Below, one piece after another: positions 13,498 through 23,234 of a stretch of DNA of 64,000 bases. Each line of letters starts with the position of its first letter. Positions within the stretch are counted from its first letter, which is position 1. The position numbers and the translations under genes were made by a program. The notes below the pieces were generated by a model. It did not search any database, had not been told where the DNA came from, and saw nothing but the letters and a program-made list of their open reading frames with translations. This DNA is from Isoetes taiwanensis (Eukaryota; Streptophyta; Lycopodiopsida; Isoetales; Isoetaceae): NCBI GenBank assembly GCA_021234155.1, contig JAJEKV010000017.1, positions 17,434,372 to 17,498,371 on the forward strand, written 5' to 3'.

Positions 13498-13631
13498 AAA
13501 AGTGTTGTTCCTTTCAATCAATGTTCTTAGTTGAATGAATGAACCATGTTAATGATTAGTGACTATTTTTGAATTTCTTAGCATTTCTTCACATAAGTTT
13601 TGCTAATCAAAGATGAATAGCATCATTTTAG

Positions 13632-15148
13632 TGCGCCACATTTCATTTATGCAAAATTGGTTTGGTTGACACCCCTCCCCATCCACATCATTTTTTTCTC
13701 ACAACCCCACCTCGCCACAGTGGGACATCTCGCCGAGCCTATTTTTTTCTGCAAGCATGTGGGTATTCATTCTTGTTTTTTTCAAGAACCCTAAGAAATT
13801 TATGCCAAGATCCAAAACTCTAGCCTAACTAACAGGCAAATCATGACCAAACTGGCCCGATTTAACCCTTTTCATACCAAGAACTTTGCTGAGAATAGTT
13901 AAAACTCCATTTGATACTGTCAGAGACAAGAATCGAGCCACGCAGGGGGTTTATTTGAAAAGGGGACATCAATCAATAAGAGAATCATGGCTACAGTACG
14001 AATCATGGCTACAGAACCTCAACTGACTATTCTACAGGTCAAGAAAAGTTCTAGCAGGCAGAAAAGGCCAGATTCGACCCCTTTTACCAAGAACCGACCA
14101 GAAATTATCGGGTTTAAGAGAACGGTTAGGCTTCAGGGATTCTTTGAGCACCACAGCGCCTTGAGTGATCAAATCCAGCACCCTACTGATTGGAATGACC
14201 TCTGTTTGCCCTGCATTGCCTCCTTGTGTTAGATTTCTTGAACATCTGATGCAATAAAGTCTCATATTATCCTTTGAAGTCATATATTACCTTTGATTCC
14301 TACATTCTGTGAATTTTCCTATGCCAAATTGCCGGAAAATTCATTCATTGTAAACTTTGGAAGTTCCTTTGAATGAAAATTTGAAATTGGTGAAGAATGT
14401 GCATTGTATTGATCTAAAGTTTGAGTTTTGGAAGCACCATTCATGCTATGGCAGTTCCCGAGTTTCAACAACAAAAGTCCCTGTGGTTTGTATGAGTTAT
14501 TTTGGTTCAAATTTTAATCTAGAGTGCAGTCATAGAAAATTCATCCTAAAGTCTCAGAAAAATTATCCAAACAACATTTTGTGTCAAGTTTTATTCACCT
14601 ACAGCTGTAACCATCCCTAGCAAGTTGTTTCCATTTCATAAAAGTAAAAAAATTGTGTTAAGCATTGCCTCAAAACTCATTTTCTAGCTTTGTTACAGAC
14701 TGTCACAAAAATCTGCAAAAAAATTGCATTTTAGCACACAGTAGCAATCTTTTTGTTGTTCTAACCTGATGCACATGTCCTACAGGGTAGACAGAGGATG
14801 TCAAAAAAAGAAATTCTAAAAGATTCCTCTCACTCTCTCATCTGCAAATTTTAGCTTTCTACGAGTTCCATTGACCAAAAATTGACCCAGTCAGAAGGCG
14901 TGTTTTCACCAAGTTTTGGTCAACCATTTGCCTTTGACTTATGCAGGAATCTTCCTATCAAAAAACAATCTTCCCATTTCATTTGGCAATCAAAGTTTTG
15001 TGAACAATTTTTTCTTGTTTAGGGATAGCTTGTTCACAAGCAAATTTGAGCTGATTTGTGCAGGGACTTAGCCACAGATTGGTTGCCTTAAGCAACCTGG
15101 AGGTTCTCAACCATTGAGGTTGAAGGTTTGCCAGGAATACCTTCAACA
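13632..15148 (+). repeat. 5' LTR of a gypsy (Tat-like) retrotransposon
   Basis: This region is repeated in direct orientation at 32,853-34,431 with high similarity and scattered indels. Shared landmarks include tttcatttatgcaaaattgg near the left edge and gacttagccacagattgg near the right edge. The right edge is supported by a primer-binding site three bases downstream. The left edge (TGCGCC) is only the point where similarity starts. No matching 5-bp target duplication was found around the two outer ends, so the left LTR may be truncated. Many differences from the 3' copy are CG in the 3' copy versus TG or CA here, typical of decay of methylated DNA. Confidence 0.85.
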
Positions 15149-15151
15149 TCT

Positions 15152-15169
15152 TGGAGGTCCTACCGAGAT
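15152..15169 (+). promoter_or_regulatory. Primer-binding site matching tRNA-Gln 3' end
   Basis: The 18 bases tggaggtcctaccgagat begin with TGG and are, from memory of plant tRNA-Gln, the complement of its CCA-tailed 3' end. The site starts three bases after the LTR end, the usual spacing for minus-strand primer sites of LTR retrotransposons. Confidence 0.7.
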
Positions 15170-16060
15170 CTTACCTGGATCTTGGAACTCATGGCTCCTA
15201 GAAGAATTATTGATGCTACTGAACATGCTGAGCCACCAGAAAACCCTGAGTCATCTTCAATACCACATGTTACCCTGCCAAATGGTTCAGGCATGCCTTC
15301 ACATATTTTGAACTCAATATTCCTACTCCTATTCCTACTTTTGACCCAAGCATCAATGCCAATAACTTTCTAAAAACCTTTGAAGAATACTACCAAGAGT
15401 ATTGCTACAAAAAGGGAAGTAAATTTGCTGAATTCAAGAAATGCCTTAAGAATGAAGAGGGTAGAGCTTGGTTAGAATATGTGATTAGTGATGGTGCTAA
15501 CACCTGGGAGGAGATTGTCAAGAAGTTCTTAACCAGGTTTGGTAGACTTCTTGAACCTCAAGATTTGGTCTTTGAACTGCAGAACTTTCATATTAAAAAT
15601 GGTGAAACAATTCACCAATAGGTTGAAAGGTTTAATTGCTACCTCACCAAGTGCCAAGTGCATAAGGTGCCTAACCATACTTTGCATTTGGTTGCCTCTT
15701 TTATCAGGGGATTAAGCAGCAGACCTCGAGTTTATAGAAAAATGCTGAAGCTGCAGAAGCAAGAAGGTTTTGACAGCCATACATAAAGCTTTTACAAGAT
15801 CTATTGAAGCCTCTGAAATGCTAGCCTACCTCCCTGATGACTTGCAAGCTTTCTATGATCCTTTTCTCCCTGATTATGACCAAGAATACATAGACTCTGC
15901 TTCTATACCTGTCAATGCCATCCAAAAAGAAAAAAAGAAGCCTAAGACTGATGATGCAAACTGCTCTGAGTCAGATATGAGATCAGACCTAAACAAGGTC
16001 ACTGAGGCCTTGGCTGAGGTCACTAAACAACTCATGGAAATGAAGGCCAGCTAATCAGAG
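15170..16060 (+). pseudogene. Gypsy gag (capsid region), frame-broken
   Basis: The stretch encodes a retrotransposon gag: a segment with FLKTFEEYYQEYCYKKGS, then WLEYVISDGANTWEEIVKKF and RFGRLLEPQDLVFELQNF, followed by GETIHQ, a VERFNCYLTKC segment and FIRGLSSRPRVY. This is the classical retrotrans_gag layout of gypsy elements. It is broken by an in-frame TAG at about 15,619 and by frame changes near 15,330 and 15,770. The C-terminal part, 15,770-16,054, is a charged linker. It sits between the primer site and the zinc knuckles. Confidence 0.8.
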
Positions 16061-16083
16061 AGGAGAGTTTATCCAGCATGTGC

Positions 16084-16240
16084 TCACTGCACCAGAAACA
16101 CCCATTCTTCAGACTATTGCTGGTATAGGACGTGTCTAAAATGTGGTAAGAAGGGGCACTATGGTAAAGAGTGTCCCCGTTGTGCTTTCTGCAAAGCTAT
16201 AGAACACTATGAAGACAAATGTAATGTCAAAGAATATTTT
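16084..16240 (+). pseudogene. Gag zinc knuckles
   Basis: A cluster of cysteine/histidine motifs follows gag: CAHCTRNTHSSDYC, then CLKCGKKGHYGKECPRCAFC and a terminal EHYEDKC. The CLKCGKKGHYGKEC piece is a textbook CX2CX4HX4C nucleocapsid knuckle that binds RNA during packaging. A second knuckle-like CX2C...HX4C follows directly. Confidence 0.8.
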
Positions 16241-16399
16241 GCTAGGCAAGAAAATGCTGAAAAAAGCTAAGGCCGTGGAGCCAAGTGCTTCGCTAAGTTT
16301 TTGCAGAAGAAAAATATTTTTTCAATACATGAGGCTTCTTCCTCCATCGAGATACTTGCAAGAAGAAAGTTATTCATCGCACTGGAGCTAAAAGCTTTG

Positions 16400-16815
16400 A
16401 AAGAGAAGAAGAAATCATGGCTGTGCACACAAGAGGAGCCCTCAATGCCAAAGGCAAGGAGGCAGAGATTGAGCTTCATGGACCAGAGATTATGCCACAT
16501 CATATCATGAAACTTAATGGTTTGGAAGTAGACAAAAAGGCCCCTATGATCTTAAAATCCTTCTCAAATTCAAGAATCAATCCTTTAGGCATGGTGAGTG
16601 ATGTGGCAATCGACCTTTGAAGGAATCAAAGTGGCTGCAAATTTTGTTGTGGTGGCATTTGAGGGAGCTAATGAAAAGTCGAAATTTATGACTTGTTATT
16701 GGGGAGAAGATGGCTATCAACTGTGGATGCAAGACTAGTTTGGTCAAAGGGAGAATGCACCATCTCAGATGGAAAAAGAACTGTTACACTTTTTAACAAA
16801 CTAGGTGAGTATGAA
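16400..16815 (+). pseudogene. Gypsy aspartic protease region, decayed
   Basis: The frame around 16,700-16,810 reads LLLGRRWLSTVDARLVWSKG, which matches the C-terminal part of gypsy proteases (the [IL]LGR.WL block). It ends with GKRTVTLFNKL just before the RNase H domain. The N-terminal half, with the catalytic aspartate, lies upstream in other frames (16,417-16,620) and I could not locate an intact DTG/DSG triad. It is thus a broken protease. Confidence 0.55.
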
Positions 16816-16941
16816 TCTTACCATTTATTCAAGAGGAGATGCTGATTCCCAGGCAAATTGGAGAGTACCTTGTCGAGATTAGAGGAGAAAACACACCTTG
16901 GAGCTCACAAAGAAATCTTTTGAAGGAGAACCCGCCTTGAG

Positions 16942-17302
16942 GTGCACAAAGGTATCCAAAAGGAAATGAGTGCTTACATGTGGTTTGATGGGGGTGTGTC
17001 AAAGAGATTAAGTATAGATTCATCTGCTGCAATCATAAAAGACAAAGATAACAGATTGTTAGCCAAGGTAGGAAGAATCTATCAGAATCTAACTTCAAAT
17101 ATGGCAGAATATAAGGCACTGATTGCAGGACTTCAAGAAGCTAACCATTTAGGTGTGACTAACCTTGTTGTCTTTGGAGATTCTCAACTCATATGCAGGC
17201 AGATTGAAGGACAATACCAGGCAAAGCATGAAGAGATGATAAAACTCAAGGATCAAGCATTGGAGGAATTAGCAAAATTCTCAACATGGGAACTGCAGCA
17301 CA
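16942..17302 (+). pseudogene. Extra RNase H domain (aRNH-like), 5' part, split by a transposon
   Basis: The product starts near AYMWFDGGVSK, continues through TSNMAEYKALIAGLQEANHL and VVFGDSQLICRQIEGQY, and ends at ELAKFSTWELQH. The FDG, AEYKA and GDSQL blocks carry the D, E and D catalytic residues of a type-I RNase H of the cellular/archaeal-like kind seen as an additional RNase H in plant Tat-lineage gypsy elements. The C-terminal block (I-P-R-E-L-N-S-E-A-D) lies at 29,089 onwards, in the same frame, on the far side of the 11.8-kb transposon. The domain stands before RT, unlike the ordinary gypsy order. Confidence 0.8.
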
Positions 17303-17332
17303 AAGCACAATTTCATTATAATGGGAAAATTT
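17303..17332 (+). repeat. Left terminal inverted repeat
   Basis: About 30 bases beginning aagcacaatttcatt match the reverse complement of 29,060-29,088 with a few differences. Confidence 0.88.
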
Positions 17333-18189
17333 TTAGTAAACTGGAATTTTTTTATTATGGGGGTTGTATAGACCTTATGCAGGGGTTGTATACACGTGTA
17401 CAGTACCCTGTATCATAGACCTTATGCAGGGGTTCTATACACGTGCAGTACCCGTGTATCATACATACATGAATATTTAGAGAACATAATAACACGGTAT
17501 CATATACCAACTTCCAAACACAATAGAGACCAAAGTATGAACTATGTATGTCCCTAGTAACCTTCCCCTGTGTTCCTAACCCCTTCCCCTTCCCCTTTCC
17601 CTTCGCTCATGAGGTCTAACCCACGATCCGGGTTAGGAGTCAAGAGCTCACGCCATCCCATGCTGATTCTTCCCACCATATGGGGTACCTAGTCATTAGA
17701 AAAAGTAATTCCACGTGATAATACTCACGGAAGAAGAGCGGACCCAACTCCACAAAACCGTTGTACTCATTGTAGTACACCCTAATAAGGCCATACATCC
17801 GTCCCTTACAAATTTCATGAATGAACTCGATATGTATGCATCCGTAGAGTGTGCTAAATATCCAAAGACGAAGAAGAGGCCTCAATTGTCAGTAGCATCT
17901 AGCCCGTATAAGGAGGGGGTTCAAGCATTCCCCTCATTGCAAGTCTCCTATAACATTCGATGGATTAATTTCCATCGGTGGCTCATGACCACAATCAAAT
18001 CGCCTCCCGAGAATGAAGTTGATCAACTCCATTGTAAGCTCCTTGGTGGGACCAGGCGCAACCTCCACTCCAAGAAATGGTCCCATAGCTCATCCATTCC
18101 AGGCCGCACAGAATGCCTGGGGCATGCTTGCAGGCCTTCTGGAGTAGCCCAGGGAGGATTGGGTCCAATCATTTAAAAAAGCAAGCAAG
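17333..18189. other. Left subterminal region of the nested transposon
   Basis: A unit of about 57 bases containing accttatgcaggggtt and tatacacgtg is present twice in tandem at about 17,368-17,465. The open stretch 17,715-18,176 (153 codons) and an overlapping minus-strand frame at 17,640-17,885 show no recognisable motif. They may be remnants of cargo. Confidence 0.5.
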
Positions 18190-18965
18190 GATCACCGACG
18201 GAGCAAGGAACACGGAGCAGAGCAAGTAGCAAGTTCAAGAGCAAGGAACAAGATCAAGTAGGAAGGAGCACGGGAATGAAGTAGCAAGGAACAAGGATCA
18301 AGATCAAGTAGCCAGAAGCAATGAACAAGGAAGATCAAGTAGCAAGAAGATCAAGGAACAAGGAAGATCAAGGAGCAAGAAGCAAGGATCAAGATCAAGT
18401 AGCAAGGAACAAGATCAAGTAGCAAGATCAAGAGCAAGGAACAAGATCAAGTAGGAAGGAGCACGGAATGAAGTAGCAAGGAACAAGGATCAAGATCAAG
18501 TAGCAGTAGCAAGATCAAGAGCAAGGAACAAGATCAAGTAGGAAGGAGCACAGGAATGAAGTAGAAAGGAACAAGGATCAAGATAAAGTAGCCGGGCAAT
18601 GAACAAGGAAGATCAAGTAGCAAGAAGATCAAGGAACAAGGAAGATCAAGGAGCAAGAAGCAAGGATCAAGATCAAGTAGCAAGGAACAAGATCAAGTAG
18701 CAAGATCAAGAGCAAGGAACAAGATCAAGTAGGAAGGAGCACGGAATGAAGTAGCAAGGAACAAGGATCAAGATCAAGTAGCAAAAGCAAGATCAAGAGC
18801 AAGGAACAAGATCAAGTAGGAAGGAGCACGGGAATGAAGTAGCAAGGAACAAGGATCAAGATCAAGTAGCCGTAAGCAATGAACAAGGAAGATCAAGTAG
18901 CAAGAAGATCAAGGAACAAGGAAGATCAAGTAGCAAGAAGATCAAGGAACAAGGAAGATGAAGGA
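18190..18965 (+). repeat. Minisatellite of AAGGAACAAGATCAAGTAGC-type units
   Basis: About 775 bases consist of imperfect repetitions of short words such as aagatcaagtagcaag, gaacaaggatc and aggaaggagcacg. A higher-order unit of roughly 250-300 bases is itself repeated: the stretch with ggaaggagcacgg...gaatgaag recurs at about 18,260, 18,453, 18,540, 18,733 and 18,821. Confidence 0.9.
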
Positions 18966-19026
18966 GCAAGAAGCAAGGATGAAAAGTGAGAAGTGAAAAC
19001 AAGGTAAAAGAATTTATAGCTACGAA

Positions 19027-19142
19027 TCCAATAATGTTGAAGTATAATACCAATAATGTTGAAGTATAATACCAATAATGCCGATTATAATACCAATAAT
19101 GCTCACGATAATACCAATAATGCTGAAGTATTATACCAATAA
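19027..19142 (+). repeat. About 24-bp tandem repeat, five copies
   Basis: The unit ccaataatgNNgaagtataata recurs about every 23-24 bases from 19,027 to 19,142, with the later copies diverged. Confidence 0.85.
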
Positions 19143-19154
19143 TTCTATAACGAC

Positions 19155-19393
19155 TATAAAAGCAGCTCCATTCTGTAAGTCATTCATCTCCCATCATGGC
19201 TTATAATATTTATGATGATCGCTTTGAGACCATTCTTTGCTCCATGAGCTACAATGATATTAATCGCTGCATACGTAAAGGTGTTAAGTCGATCCTTACT
19301 TACAATCCAAAGCGTAAGGTCGTGAGTGTGATTGCCCCGCCTTACTGTTGTGATCCATCTTCTTTGGGTTCCCGAGCCATGCCTACGAAATGA
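19155..19393 (+). CDS. Small ORF behind a TATA box inside the transposon
   Basis: A TATA box (TATAAAAG, 19,155-19,162) precedes an ATG at 19,196 by 34 bases. The 65-codon product, beginning MAYNIYDDRFETI, resembles nothing I recognise and is not obviously membrane or basic. It follows directly after the minisatellites. The short leader is unusual for a nuclear mRNA, so it may be a chance frame or the first exon of a longer gene. Confidence 0.3.
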
Positions 19394-19955
19394 ATGCGAT
19401 CACAATAGCGAGGATTGATGATGAGTGAATCATCGACTCTATAATGCCATCAATAATATGTGCATCTAAATTATATGTATGCCATCAATAATGTGTGCAT
19501 CGATGTAATGATGTGTATTAAACACCTATTATAATAGATGTAAGGATGTTAGTATAAGCATAAATTAGGATGTATCGACAACGTATTAATTGTCCAAAAA
19601 TGCTTAAGTATTATAGCAAAAGAAATTACATACATGATTATCGAGAACATGACCGAGATTGAGAGCTTTTAGCTAATGCTATGTCCCCCACATGTCAACA
19701 ATGTATTTTGGAATCAATAGTCTTCTGTCTTTTGCCATTTGCATCCCATGCATAATGTATGGCATCTAACTTCTCATACCTTGATGGATCTGATGGATTG
19801 GGGTCGCCAACGTTTAGTTAAGCAACCTTTATAGTCACGACCAAATGTGGCATCCACCATGATACATAAATGTGACCATAATTGGTAGACTCGATCTAGG
19901 ATGGCATCTTCTTCTCAGAAGCCCAACCACGCTGGAGTTTCATCGCCTCCGTGCC
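19394..19955. other. Non-coding stretch inside the transposon
   Basis: AT-rich near its left end (tatgccatcaataatgtgtgcat repeated loosely at 19,445-19,500). The right half may hold the decayed 3' end of the minus-strand transposase-like gene, since the minus strand reads TPAWLGF near 19,925. Confidence 0.35.
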
Positions 19956-21560
19956 TGACTAAAACAAACATACCTTTCGTAACATGTGCATGAGGATCGA
20001 ACTCATCCATAGGCAACACCGACGCCCATCCGCTGGCCCACAATATGTAGGCAAAGGTCTTACAAGCACAAATGGCTTCATCGACCTCGAGTAAATGCAG
20101 CTTGTAGAGGTTCTTGCCTTGTACGCAAAACTAAAAGTTATCATTTTGAGGTCGCCCCGGAGATACATCTTCCAAACACAAAAGAATCTCGTTTCAGTAA
20201 TCCATAGTTGCTTTGTACTGTCGTGCAAACACACTATCTTCTTGATTTTTGCAGAAGGAATTCCATAATGCTATGTACTTGCTGATGCTGTCTGCCAGAG
20301 CCAGGGAGATCTTTCAATGTCTTCCTTGGAGGGATATTTTTAGGCACCCCCGTTGGTAACGTTGGCTCACCATTTTCATCCTCCTTCCACATTCTTATTC
20401 CTTTTTCTGGAATCCACTCTTTATGGGTTGGCCGCATCTTATATTGCATAATGGGCCATTTCCCATCCATTTTAAATCGGAATAGCAATGGGTCGGTATG
20501 GCATGTTAGACGTTGGCCTTTATCAGGGATATATCCCTTGACAAAGCCTTTCCAATCTGGAACTTCATCCACAAAATATGGAACAGGAGACTTTGCATTG
20601 CACTTGCTAAACAAGTAAAGCAACTCAGGCAAAGTTAGAGCATCCGATGAACTCATTAACGTCGAAAAGTTCCCAAACAATGCATCAATATCGTCATGAG
20701 TGTGCCCAACCATCATGAAGCCAACTTTGAATCTCATCGAATACCTTAAGCCATGTCAAATAAGAGAGGTAGGAGAACACATATCTATTTTATTTTGACC
20801 CGATGCATTATCCAACCGTAAGTAGAGATTTCGAGGAAGAGGATTGAAGCCTTCTAAGTTGGCACTAGAAGATGAAGGCATCTTCTCTTGTGTCCGCACT
20901 AGCTTATGTTGCGGTGGTCGGTATCTTTTAGGGCTTGCATCAATTTGCAAATCAGAGTTCTACCTTCCACACAAATCACCACACTTGTCTTCTTCCCAAA
21001 CTCAAGATAGTGTAGGATCCTAGAAAGTGATCCAACATGAAAGTTTGAGTCATCCTTCCAAAGATCAAGAGAGAAATGGCCATAAGCCCGTCCACCATGA
21101 CCATGTGTCAATGCTCTGTCAAAGCCGCTCTTCAAGCGATCTCCTCTCCAAAATGGACTTTGCGAGATGGTGACTTCTTGGTGTGAGTGTTTTGACCTGA
21201 TCCATCTTATCATGTATTATGCAGAGGTGACTTTCTCGGCGAACGATGTGATAATGCACGCCAATGCCAATATTGACTCCTACAGAACGCGTTGTTCCAA
21301 CATATGTGCCCGTTGAATTGAAAGGTTGCGCCTCTCCCTTATATCTTTTGTTCTTTCCAAATTTCGCTTGATGACTACACACATATGTTACACTTGAGAA
21401 TGCTGTATTTTTGCTATGCCGACGTGCCGAAACTCTTTCTTCCAAATATTGTAAAAAAGAGGGCAAGGTTACACTCTTTCCTGTCAATTCTTCCACCACG
21501 GCCCCACCCTCCTTATGTATGCTCTTCTTATTAAGGATGGAAGGAAGTTTGCTTAACATT
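19956..21560 (-). pseudogene. DUF7869-type protein, probable transposase, frame-broken
   Basis: Minus-strand blocks in order are LPSFLQYLEERVSARRH (21,560 side), IIHDKMDQVKTLTPRS (about 21,170-21,220), HGHGGRAYGHFSLDLW with SNFHVGSLSRILHYLE (about 21,000-21,110), LYLRLDNASGQNK (about 20,790-20,820), VGFMMVGHTHDDIDALFG (20,680-20,725) and a tail with VPDWKGFVKGYI. From memory this is the DUF7869 family of plant, algal and animal proteins. The spaced HDKMD, LDN..GQNK and GHTHDDID blocks look like the acidic motifs of an RNase H-fold transposase, but that function is inferred. Successive blocks lie in three frames, so the copy is dead or has introns I could not place. Confidence 0.7.
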
Positions 21561-21968
21561 CTCCCTTATATCATCCTTTCCTTTTTTGCTTCTATGTGGA
21601 ATGCTCTCCTGCATTCTCACTAATGAAGGTATCAAGCACACTTTCTCAGCTAGTGTCACAGATCTAGGCTTCTTAGAGCACAGATTACCATGCTCCATGG
21701 CCTTTTCCACCTAACTCGAACCTCTTCCTCCAACTATAAAAAGCGTGGACCCAGGCAACTCCTAAAGCCACGCCGCCATGCGGTGTGACACTCCACCTCC
21801 ACAGACCACTACTTTCGCCTCCGACGCCTGTGATAAGTTACACTCAACACATCAAAAACAAAAGCGTAATCCCGCACGCTTTTGATTGAGAATAAAATTC
21901 TTTTCTTAAGGCACATACTTGCCGGCCGCCCGGTTTTTGACACATTAGCCCTTGCAAAGATGTTGATT

Positions 21969-22187
21969 TTAGATCACTCTTAATTGCCTTGGAAGCGCAC
22001 ATCCTCTCCTCCTTGCCATCCCCTTTGGTTCCCTCCCCCGACCCTCTTCACATATGTATATTTTCCTTTTCCTCTTGAATTGCTTCTCAACATCAGCTTC
22101 CAAGCACTCAACTTCTAAATCATCATGTTCGAGCAGCAAGAGCTTGTAAATGTTGTGAAACCGTCCTACCATCATGAAGCAAAACAA
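21969..22187 (-). CDS. Possible 5' exon of the DUF7869-type gene
   Basis: This 72-codon minus-strand frame, with a basic stretch (KQFKRKRKIY) and a charged centre, lies upstream of the DUF7869-type blocks on the same strand. It contains no family motif and could be an N-terminal exon or a chance frame. The region 21,565-21,965 between them has no open frame. Confidence 0.25.
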   Translation of the reverse strand: MFCFMMVGRFHNIYKLLLLEHDDLEVECLEADVEKQFKRKRKIYICEEGRGREPKGMARRRGCALPRQLRVI

Positions 22188-23092
22188 GATGGGTCTCCTG
22201 GGTTACTAGATCATTAGCTATAGGCCTCAAAGACAAGCATGACATGACCGATATTTTGGTTTCCCCGCTGGATCTATTATGTTACCCAATCAAAGCCCGA
22301 CCTTTGATACACCCAATCCACGAGGATCACTAAAGACTATATTCGCCTCCTAATATTTAGATCCGTGCAAGGGAGTGAAGAATGTAGCATGGCAAACCTA
22401 GTAGATCTGTTCGGGAGTAGTAGATCGTCTCATCTTCGGGCTTAAACAACCTTGAGACCAAGGCGGGCAGCTAGATTCTCATGACCTCCAATCTCCTCTA
22501 CTATCTCGTCTTCTTCATTTGTTGTTTGTGTTGCTTGGTTCACCACAGGTGAGCAAAGGAAACCGATGTCCGTGCGGCCTCTTGTGATGATGGACTACTA
22601 GATGAATCCTCTTGTGAAGAGGGCAAATTGAGGGATCTCAAGACGTGTATCTTCACTTGAGGGCCACTCATTTGGTTTTTACATCCCTCTTAGGCCAATT
22701 TGAATGAATGTGCCCTCTTGCTTTTCAATGTTATCTGCCCCTCCACAGGGACCGAAGCTCATGATGGGATCACGGACTCGGACCTCAATTGCTACATTTG
22801 AAGGATCTATTTCCTTCCCATGAAGAGTGGTTCTATTCAAAATATGTCCCCGGGCAACAATTGTCCCTCCGACGAATATAGGTTGTGCAGGGAAAATTAA
22901 ACCTCAAGCTTCAATCAAGCAAAGGCGACACTTTTTCTAACATATGAAATAGAGGAAAAATAAGCAAAAAATAAGCGAAAATGGCGCTATTTAGTACAAA
23001 AGTATAAATTTTGGTCCAATTTGGAGCTAAATGGCTTCATGGCGCATTTGGTGTAACGGTGAAACACTTGGATCAAAATGGCCATGGCTTAT
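22188..23092. other. Intergenic stretch inside the transposon
   Basis: No recognisable coding block. The words atggcgc, aatggc and their complements begin to accumulate from about 22,980 onwards. Confidence 0.4.
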
Positions 23093-23234
23093 TTGGTCGA
23101 AATGGTGTTTTGGATCAAATGAGCCATGGCGCCATTTGATCCAAATTCACACCTATGGCTATGGCACATTCATAGGTGTGAATTTGATCAAATGGCTTAT
23201 GGCCATTTGATCCAAACACCATTTCGAATAAATG
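23093..23234. repeat. Long hairpin: 60-bp arms around the GGCGCC palindrome
   Basis: The left arm at about 23,095-23,157 (gaaatggtgttttggatcaa ... attcacacctatg) is the reverse complement of the right arm at about 23,172-23,232 (cataggtgtgaatttgatca ... caccatttcg), with a loop of about 14 bases. The arms contain further small palindromes (ccatggcgccat). Confidence 0.9.
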
